From assembly GCA_003427395.1 (NCBI GenBank), contig BFEA01000047.1:1009493-1044634 (forward strand): DNA of 35,142 bases. The letters run 5' to 3'. The position numbers and the translations under genes are program-made. This document shows, piece by piece, positions 28,433 to 35,142 of this stretch. The stretch's first letter is position 1; the number at the start of each line of letters is the position of its first letter. The DNA comes from Chara braunii. Its lineage: Eukaryota; Streptophyta; Charophyceae; Charales; Characeae. The notes below the pieces were generated by a model, which worked only from the letters and a program-made list of their open reading frames with translations, did no database searches and was not told the origin of the DNA.

Positions 28433-30210
28433 CACCTCCATTGCTTATAGGTGAAACAGGCAGTGCAGGGGTTATGTGCTGAGATGATGGCTGTCGCACA
28501 AACAAAACTCACTAATGGATGACCAACATCTGAGTGAGCATTCAGCATCCCGAGAGAGACCAATGGTGCCTGCCTCGCGCACAGAATAGTTCAATACGGG
28601 CGTGCTCACCTGTGCCCCGCTCCCTGGTTCGTGTGACGGAATAGGACTCAGCGGCGGCATATATACATGTGGCAAAACCATCCCAAAAAATGACTTAGTA
28701 CAAAGTGGGGAGAAATTAGGCAGCCTCCCTTACACACGGAAACGAAGAGTTTCCTGGTGTGTGCATTTTCACATGTGCCTCTTGCAGGATTTCAATCCAT
28801 CATAAGCGTCAAGTCCAGGTGACTGACTTGCTGAAGACTGTGAAAGGCCACCAGCCTTGTGCACACACACCTGTATACAATCCTTCCCTTTTACGCAGGC
28901 ATCCGTGTCGTCATTTCCTAAAACCACCGTCTTCGCTCGAACATGGAGAACCCTGATAATGAATGTAGACAAGCTATCTTTCCGGTCCTGTACAGCCATA
29001 ACAAGGGTGGATTTTGCTCCGGGGAAGACCGTAGTTTTCGTTCTTCACCCTCTGGTTCAAGCTTTAAACTCCGGAGATCCAGTCCCAACCAGAGGGTCTT
29101 CTATTGCTGCACAGGCATTCGACTTTGGGAACTCGACCGCTTGAGCCAAGAATGACCACCTTCTCCAGCTGGCCAGCTAGTAGGATGTCACCTTTCCGTG
29201 GCGACTTCACACTTACGTCAGCAGTGCATGCTTCCACAGTGAGTTAGCAGCCCTGACTTGGCTCCCTGACGATGGATGACACTGGCAGCATCCACCTCAC
29301 CATACCCCATCACCGACAAACATAGGCTTTGGCATTCCACAAAAGCTTCATCAAAGAAATACAGCCACCAGGAGTGATCTCTCTGCCTGCTATGCCACAC
29401 AACCATCAGAATAGGTCATGATCCCAGTCGACACGTGACGTGTACTACTTGAACGATGATTCATCACACTGCCAGAGCTTGAGCTGCATAATGCAAAAGC
29501 CATGAGGAGGCAAAACAAGGTTCTGCAGCGTGGTGTATCAGCAGCCCACAAACACATAAGATAAATGTCCGTTAAACACCTTTTGCTGACCAATATTTAA
29601 CTATGCCACCACCTTGCAAGGCTCGAATCGCCTTACAAGTAACCTGTGATGTTACCCAGATCTTAACAGCTTGGTATTGACAGCAGACTGCAGAGCATTA
29701 GCGCCCCACAAACACTTTCTGATGAACATCTTTGCGTCACGAATCACTGAGGTGCAGTCAGTACACGAGGTCTCTGGCGACACCCAAGCCTCAGCGACTT
29801 GGTATTTGCCAGCAGTGCATTGACAGCCGCAATGCGGCATGTTAGCAGTCAATTGTGCCGCTCCGTTGACAGCTTGAGGTGGGACAAGTCAAGGCCCTAG
29901 CAATACTCGAGTCTTGGCAGGTTGGTTGCCGACTGCAGTGGATTCGCACATTGCCAGTGCGCACGCTGATTGGTGATCGACCATACCGGGACGATCGATC
30001 AGTATGGAAAAACAAACCGCCGTCAACGATGCTAACTGAGATTATCCACTGAGCCTTAGCAGCGGATGACAAGGATCTGGCGAAGGAGCCAAATCTGCTG
30101 GCCCTCGCGGCTGCGAACAAACCTTTGTTGTAGGCCCTGCCTCGTTTGCTTGGGTGCATCCCCAGCAATCCCCACCTTTCTTGCTCAGGCTCCCGTGCCC
30201 AGGCCCAATC
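28433..30210. other. No recognised gene; possible very degenerate tandem repeat at 29530-29960
   Basis: Short frames only. Similar strings CTTGGTATTGACAGCAG, ACTTGGTATTTGCCAGCAG and TTGGTTGCCGACTGCAG occur near 29671, 29798 and 29921, and CCCACAAACAC occurs near 29547 and 29703. This suggests an old tandem array with a period of about 115 to 160 bp. Confidence 0.35.
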
Positions 30211-30410
30211 TTAAAGCACCAGTACATGGGCACCTGGGCCACGGCCCTGACACCTATAATTCTGGAAGCACGAAACGAAAACGCGACCACTGATCCAATT
30301 TATCAATGGCGGGCGCAGCGTTTGGCGTTTCCGCCTCGTTTTCTTGTGGCGACAAGTTTCAGACAGCAAGGCTGGGGCTGTGTAGAGTTGAGTTCTGAGT
30401 CCCAATCTTG
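30211..30410. mobile_element. TTAA-flanked inverted-repeat element, copy 5, right end missing
   Basis: The left end is TTAAAGCACCAGTACATGGG, nearly identical to copy 1. An ATTTATCAATGGCG(G/T)GCG block is shared with copy 3. I cannot find the expected right inverted repeat. CCCAATCTT occurs just left of the element (30205) and again at about 30400, so the right boundary is uncertain. Confidence 0.55.
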
Positions 30411-32142
30411 ACAGCCTCAGTGTCCAGAGTCCAAATCTTCATGGGCTCTGCCTCCCTGGTTGCAATCTCCATGGATCTGCTGGGATGGGAGGTGGCTGCC
30501 ATGCCCATGTGGCCCTGGTCCCAGACTTTGTCACCGTGTGCTCTTGGAAGTCGGTACTACCAACAGCCTCCCGGCTCCACCAGCATGCAGAGCAGGCTCC
30601 GCTTTTCAGCGGCAGCATTCGGCCCTCTCGAGATTCCAATCATCCTACAGCTCCTGTGGTCATGGTATCCCTTCGAGAATGCCCGAACAGAGAGCATCTG
30701 TCGCGGTCGAGTCGCCAAGCAGCAGATGAACCTCGAGTGTTTAACACAAATACATGTATATACTGTAAAGAGGACGACAGGCACTTTGCGTGCTCTTTTG
30801 CAGATTATAAGCACATAACCAGTCCATAAATGTACACTGGTTTGTGGACTCCTAGGGGTTGTACAACGGTGACTACCACCTTCACCAGGTTATAACGTCT
30901 GGTCATTATCGCTGCATCTGACTGAAAGTTACCCCAAATACGTCTCTAATGACGGGGCACCGCGTTCTATCCAGGCGAAGATGGTAGCCCTATCAGTGCA
31001 CAGGGCCATTTTTGAATCTCTTTGCTCAGCCGCTGGGCAATCGAGTGCTCACAGTTTGTTTCACTTTGACCCTGTGGCGCCTGCGCAGCGAGTAGAGGTT
31101 ATCGGAGGCAAGTCCTCTCCAAAGCACGATCGAAGCGTTCTCTCAAACCTAGAAGTGATCGCTCTTGCATTCCAGACGCAGAGGACCCGGCTTTTCACTC
31201 GCCTCTCCCTTATGCCAGCACTGCGGCGTTGCCTTTCTCAGAAAGAAGTTGCGATGTCCACACCCAAAGCGGACAGAACTAAAGTCCTAGCAGTACTTCA
31301 CTGAAGGAAGTGATACAAAAGCACAGATGGACAGAAACACCTGCAGTGCGATTGCTATGTTCTTAGCTTATTACAGCAGGCAGCCATCATGAAACAACAT
31401 GAGACATCTCATGTCATCTATGTGCTAATGAAAAGTATCGAGATGGTCGGAGCTGTGAGACCCTCACCAAATCAATGACAGCTGCAGCAACCATTGCCAG
31501 ATTGACAGCAGCAGCGCTACGACCCATCTCTGCAGAAACCTCCCCCTGCGCTTCTCCGACTTCGTTACGACATTCTGATGACACCTCCAGGTGATCGCAA
31601 AGAGTGAGCCTGCCGTTCACACAGGCATGGCTTTCAGAAGGAAAGCGCAATGCCCATCGCCAGTAGCAGTGTCTCCTGTGAATAGCACGCCAACTGTTCA
31701 CCACAGGAAAACGCTATGGCTTTCTTTTCCGTCCATCATCAGGTAACGATGTCTGGTGCCAAGAGCAAGCCCACTGCACAAACAGACAGGACTTCTGAAA
31801 AAGAAAGTGCAATGATCTTCTTGTCGGTTGTCAGGTAACGATGGGCTTTTATCGTGTCAAATGAAGCCGAAGCCTTGCACAGCATGGTCCGCGATGACTG
31901 CATGCAGTCGATCATGCATTACCCGGAACGACTGATACATAGGGAGCAGTAGCTGCTGAAAACATGTGTGAGCTGTCGGAAGATGATTCCCGTCCGTGTA
32001 TGCCCGGTGGATGTGAAACCTGTGACAGGTGGAAGAACATGGAACACAAGCAATCAACCCACATGATGAATGAGAAAAGGGTTAACCGACGCCCGCAATT
32101 CTCATTGTTCGTCAACCAAATTCATAGATATCCACAAAACCT
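30411..32142. other. No recognisable gene
   Basis: Short overlapping frames on both strands (for example + 30408-30818, + 30981-31304, - 31414-31704) without motifs. GTCAGGTAACGATG-like strings recur near 31738 and 31828. No RNA gene seen. Confidence 0.35.
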
Positions 32143-32241
32143 GTCCTTCGGGACATCTGTTAAAATAGGAACGATACAGAGAAGATTAGCAAGGCCCCTT
32201 CGCAAGGATGACGCATAAATCAAGAAATCATCCAAAATTTG
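32143..32241 (+). pseudogene. U6 snRNA-like sequence, best-preserved copy, probably a pseudogene
   Basis: The full U6 order is present: 5' stem-loop GTCCTTCGGGAC, TTAAAATAGGAACGAT, an intact ACAGAGA box, the AGC triad in GATTAGCAAGG, then CCCCTTCGCAAGGATGACGC, ATAAATCAAGAAATCATCC and AAAATTTG. ACAGAGA recognises the 5' splice site in the spliceosome. Against a working gene: no T-run terminator follows, no plant upstream element (RTCCCACATCG type) or properly placed TATA is visible upstream, and two bases are missing in the GATGAC(AC)GC region. It shares CATAAATCAAGAAAT with the copy at 11963, so this is likely the spelling of the species' own U6. It lies about 200 bp from the 3' side of a LINE remnant. 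Confidence 0.88.
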
Positions 32242-32674
32242 AGGAAAAAATCCCCAAAACCTGTTCCATAAAATGCACCATCCATTGACGGAGAAAACAC
32301 TTGAAAATTTTACGGAACAAAATCACCCAGAACACACACACACACACACATGCATCAAAACAGAAAAAGAAAATAATAAAGAACAACAAAGTTGAAGAAA
32401 CAGTTTGAAACACCCAAGTGAGCAGCCTCAATCCCCCTTTTTTTTCCCCCAAAAAAACTCCCAGCCCCTCCTATTCTGGGGGGCATCAGTCCGGTTGCTT
32501 ATCACCGGCAATCGGAGTTTTTTGAAACAAGCAGCAAAAGGGATCAGACAGAAAAGATAGTCAGTCTACCCTTGTGGCTTGAGCCGCCTATCCAAGGGGG
32601 GCTTGCTTCTGTCCTTGATATCCTACCTCTCCTACCATCAGGTTTTTCTTGGCTTTACACCTGCCTTCCTACCC
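32242..32674. other. Likely LINE 3' untranslated region and flank
   Basis: On the minus strand, sequence after the ORF2 stop near 32675 continues to an A-rich string at about 32435-32455 (read as GGGGGAAAAAAAAGGGGG on that strand). That may mark the decayed 3' end. A (CA)n stretch lies at 32333-32349. No coding frame recognised. Confidence 0.4.
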
Positions 32675-33700
32675 CTAAACCTTAATCCTATCTACCGATG
32701 CTTGATCTTGGGGTATAGGTACACGGCGCATTAAGATCGGGCCAAACCGCATTCGGCCTGTCTGGGGGTCGCGGTTGAGCAGTTGCGGGTACGGGCTCCA
32801 TCTTTCCCAGAACGCTTGCTTCCCGTGGCCTTCCATGCGGCTGCTCCTCCGGAGGTCGGCCATAAGGACGGTCCCGATATTCTCCAACGCCCTCTCCTGA
32901 TACACTTGGAGCGGTGGGGCTGTTCCCTGCCTGCATCGTTCATTTTGCAGAGTCCACAGGGTCCATAGTGCCGCTGCTCGTATTATTTCTGCAGCCAGCA
33001 TGTCTTCCTTTCTGGACCTATCCACCTTCATCAGGGCCCCCAAGAGGATGGCAGCGTCGTCCATCACATCCAGCGGACCAGCGGTGATCCGCCGGCCACG
33101 TCGTGTGCCCACCATTCCCAGAATGCCCTGACTATCGGCCCACCGCACAAACAGATGGGGGATAGACTCTACTTGCCCGCACGCCGCAGCACACTCCTGG
33201 TCCTCGTGTTGGCTCCTGAGTGCCAGCCATTGTCCTGTTGGGATCGCCAGGTGATAAATTTGCCATAGCAGCCCAGCCTGTTTCTGATCTGGCAGGGCTG
33301 CCAAGATGGCACATTACTCGTTCCACCTCTTCTTCGTCCACCTGTTGAGGTATACATCATGAAATCAGCTCCTCTTGGCCCAGCGGTCCCTAAGCTCTCC
33401 ATTAGTGTCCACCTGCTCCAACAGGGAGTTGTAGATATTCTTCGTGGTCAGATCCTGGAGTGGGACTGCACGCGTCTGCATCCCTTGGGCCGGCCACTCC
33501 CACTCCCTTGGATCCCATGTGAGGTCCCGTGTCCTTGTTGCCAGCCGGTACGACAGGTAGCATCCTTCCCCTTCCCTCCCTCCTTCGCACACCGCCACGG
33601 TTTCAAACAGATTCCTGTCCACCACCTTGGGGAAACCCCCTTCCTGCCTACCGACCTCCTGCAGCGGAGCCCCCAGTCCGTCATAACCTGAGTTCGCCAC
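32675..33700 (-). pseudogene. LINE ORF2 C-terminus with decayed zf-RVT domain
   Basis: One minus-strand frame covers 33700 to 32675 with only two stops, a TGA near 33364 and a TAA near 33318. Order: a post-RT linker (LTWDPREWEWP, LTTKNIYNSLLEQ, LRDRWAKR), then DVYLNRWTKKRWNE, then zf-RVT with QAGLLWQIYHLAIPTGQWLA, a C-x3-C pair (ECAAAC) and ESIPHLFVRW. The last Trp stands where the second zinc Cys pair is usually completed (compare HIFLQC in the remnant at 13464), so the finger is broken. A helical tail with AAEIIRAAALWTLWTLQNERC follows. The reverse transcriptase is not in the window. The shared DVYLN segment ties it to the other LINE remnant. Confidence 0.8.
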
Positions 33701-34972
33701 CCCAGCCGGTGACTTCCAGTCTCTCTTCCGCCACCACCCGTTCTATCCTGTATACCACCTCCAGTCTCCGCAGTCCCCTCACTTTCAATCACTCTCCCGT
33801 TGTTACTTCATCCTTCCTGAGAAGTCCACCCACTGGGGAGGGATGGCTTCTCTCAGATCTTGCAGTCTTTGCCTTCGTCTCATCCGCCCCTGCAGAGCTT
33901 ACCTGTTGGAAGCCCTATAGATGTGGCACACTCCATGTCGCACATCAAGCAAAAATGTGCCTATTGGAAAGCCCTATAGATGTGGAAGCATTCCATGTGG
34001 CATATTACAAAGGCCTATAGAATCAGTATACATACTATACAATGTATACATACTACTACATAGATGTGATTCTCCTATCATATGCCTATCGTGTTTTATT
34101 TCCAGCATTTTTAAATTCAAACGCATGGAATTCGATGGAAATAAAGGGGACAAACACAAACCTCGAAGAGAGACCCGCAAATCCCTCGCTGGGAAGTCTG
34201 GCTATGGCAGTCACAAAGTACAACAGCCGCCGTCTCTCCTCCGGGGTCATTGCAGTCACTACCTGCCAGAAGAGTGAGATCTGTAGATGCCAACCCCTCC
34301 ACCCTCACCCCCACCAACCACAACAAACGAGGAACACAAATTTCAGTGTATTGAACAGAATGCTGACAGTCGGTGACAGAAGAAAAAGTTCTGGAAAGAC
34401 TTCAGCGAGTAAAACAAACAGGCTATGAATTTCCAAAAAAAAGTTGAAATACAGCAGATAATTGGGCAGGTTGCAGGTTCAAATCCTGCAATCCCCAACA
34501 AGCATGAAACCTGCCGAGGGGAAACACAAAGAACTCACAGATGTGAAAAAGAGGGCATCAATGCTCACCAGCAAGCAAAAACAAGTTCCCTCTAGAGGAC
34601 ATGTAGCGAGCTGAAGGACCACCCGCAGTGGATTTTCACTTCCAAGCTTCAAGAAATTAATAGAGCATATCGGAGTGCATTGTAGCAACTAGCGGAGGTT
34701 TCCGATTGTAATCCCCTATGATTGACGTAACTTCCTTTTCGGTTGCACTAACCATGATTCGCTGCTAGAGGACCAAGCCTGCATGTCACCGGCAGTCCTG
34801 CAACCTCTACAATTCATTTATAGCAGATAGTGTGTGGTTCCGCAAAATCGAGCTACTAGTACATCATTGTAAAGATTCACCACTCCTTGTTTACTTCATA
34901 TGTTCCACCCAGCATACGGACGACAAGGCTGTGCAGGAATGTGCATGCACGCATCCACCAACACCCATTGGA

Positions 34973-34973
<1 letters not shown>
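33701..34973. other. No recognised gene; small tandem repeat and an isolated T-arm-like string
   Basis: The left part may be more LINE sequence in a shifted frame. A 58-bp tandem duplication lies at 33906-34010. GCAGGTTCAAATCCTGC at 34473-34489 can form a perfect tRNA T arm, but no other tRNA parts are found upstream. Short frames otherwise. Confidence 0.35.
33906..34010 (+). repeat. 58-bp tandem duplication, diverged
   Basis: TTGGA(A)AGCCCTATAGATGTGG begins units at 33906 and 33964; both contain a TCCATGT(C/G)GCA block. Confidence 0.8.

Positions 34974-35010
<37 letters not shown>
34974..35010 (+). repeat. (CA)n microsatellite abutting adapter sequence
   Basis: Pure CA up to 35010, where it stops abruptly at the transposase adapter junction. 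Confidence 0.9.
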
Positions 35011-35012
<2 letters not shown>

Positions 35013-35048
35013 GTCTCTTATACACATCTAGATGTGTATAAGAAACAA
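35011..35048. other. Nextera (Tn5) mate-pair junction adapter left in the assembly
   Basis: 35011-35029 is the exact 19-bp Tn5 mosaic end, CTGTCTCTTATACACATCT. It is followed at 35030-35048 by its inverted copy with two mismatches. Two mosaic ends head to head are the circularisation junction of Nextera mate-pair libraries. In translation it gives the peptide YTHLDVYKRQ, seen in databases as an adapter artefact. Sequence on the two sides may not be contiguous in the genome. Confidence 0.95.
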
Positions 35049-35142
35049 GCTCCTTATCCGTATGAATGTACAAAGTCTAAACTGGAAGCCCGCAGACAAG
35101 GGGACATTACCAAAGACATACATGCTCTTTTAATACTGAAAC

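Noticed and set aside
30205-30410. 9-bp target duplication (CCCAATCTT) around element copy 5
   Set aside because: CCCAATCTT-like strings are common in the degenerate array beside it, and the other copies point to TTAA instead.
34473-34489. tRNA gene suggested by a perfect T arm
   Set aside because: No D arm, anticodon arm or acceptor stem found upstream at proper distance.
34891-35073. Short protein containing YTHLDVYKRQ
   Set aside because: Encoded by the Nextera mosaic-end junction, so it is artificial.

Overview
This window looks like repeat-rich, gene-poor nuclear DNA from a streptophyte (land plant or charophyte alga). A charophyte such as Chara is my best guess, but the species is an inference. 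Four signs point this way: a degraded plastid trnI(GAU) 5' half joined to its group II intron, which is nuclear-inserted plastid DNA; plant-type LINE ORF2 ends with the zf-RVT module; a Ty3/gypsy integrase remnant with the HHCC zinc finger; and several U6 snRNA-derived sequences. I see no intact host protein gene. Almost every long open frame comes from simple repeats or decayed transposons.

Layout. 1-2.2 kb: a minus-strand Ty3/gypsy remnant with a gag-like frame directly abutting integrase; the integrase is split by a 224-bp foldback element. 2.2-11.6 kb: low-recognition DNA with an LTR-like TATA box followed by decayed hydrophilic frames, an exact 36-bp repeat pair, a diverged 130-bp repeat pair and one broken unrecognised coding region. 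11.6-14.7 kb: a 95-bp tandem duplication, a U6 pseudogene with an internal duplication, the plastid trnI fragment between 22-bp direct repeats, and a LINE ORF2 end. 14.7-22.5 kb: tandem duplications, very long microsatellites, a GGCGGA minisatellite, a 380-bp foldback structure, a second U6 pseudogene cluster with poly(A), a tRNA-like sequence, clustered palindromes and about 0.9 kb of TTC/TCC repeat. 22.5-35.1 kb: a miniature inverted-repeat family flanked by TTAA, including a 1.2-kb member whose empty site is present nearby; another foldback element; an LTR-like segment; the best-preserved U6-like copy; a second LINE ORF2 end; and a sequencing-adapter junction near the right edge.

The parts do not form a pathway. 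The window records transposon turnover: nested insertions, LINE-associated snRNA copies, plastid DNA capture and repeat expansion. The strongest observations are the TTAA-flanked family with its empty site, the U6-derived cluster, the foldback element that interrupts integrase with recognisable target duplications, and a Nextera mate-pair junction left in the assembly. Base-ambiguity positions (14428, 17150-17155) sit beside homopolymer or (CA)n tracts, so the local assembly is uncertain there.
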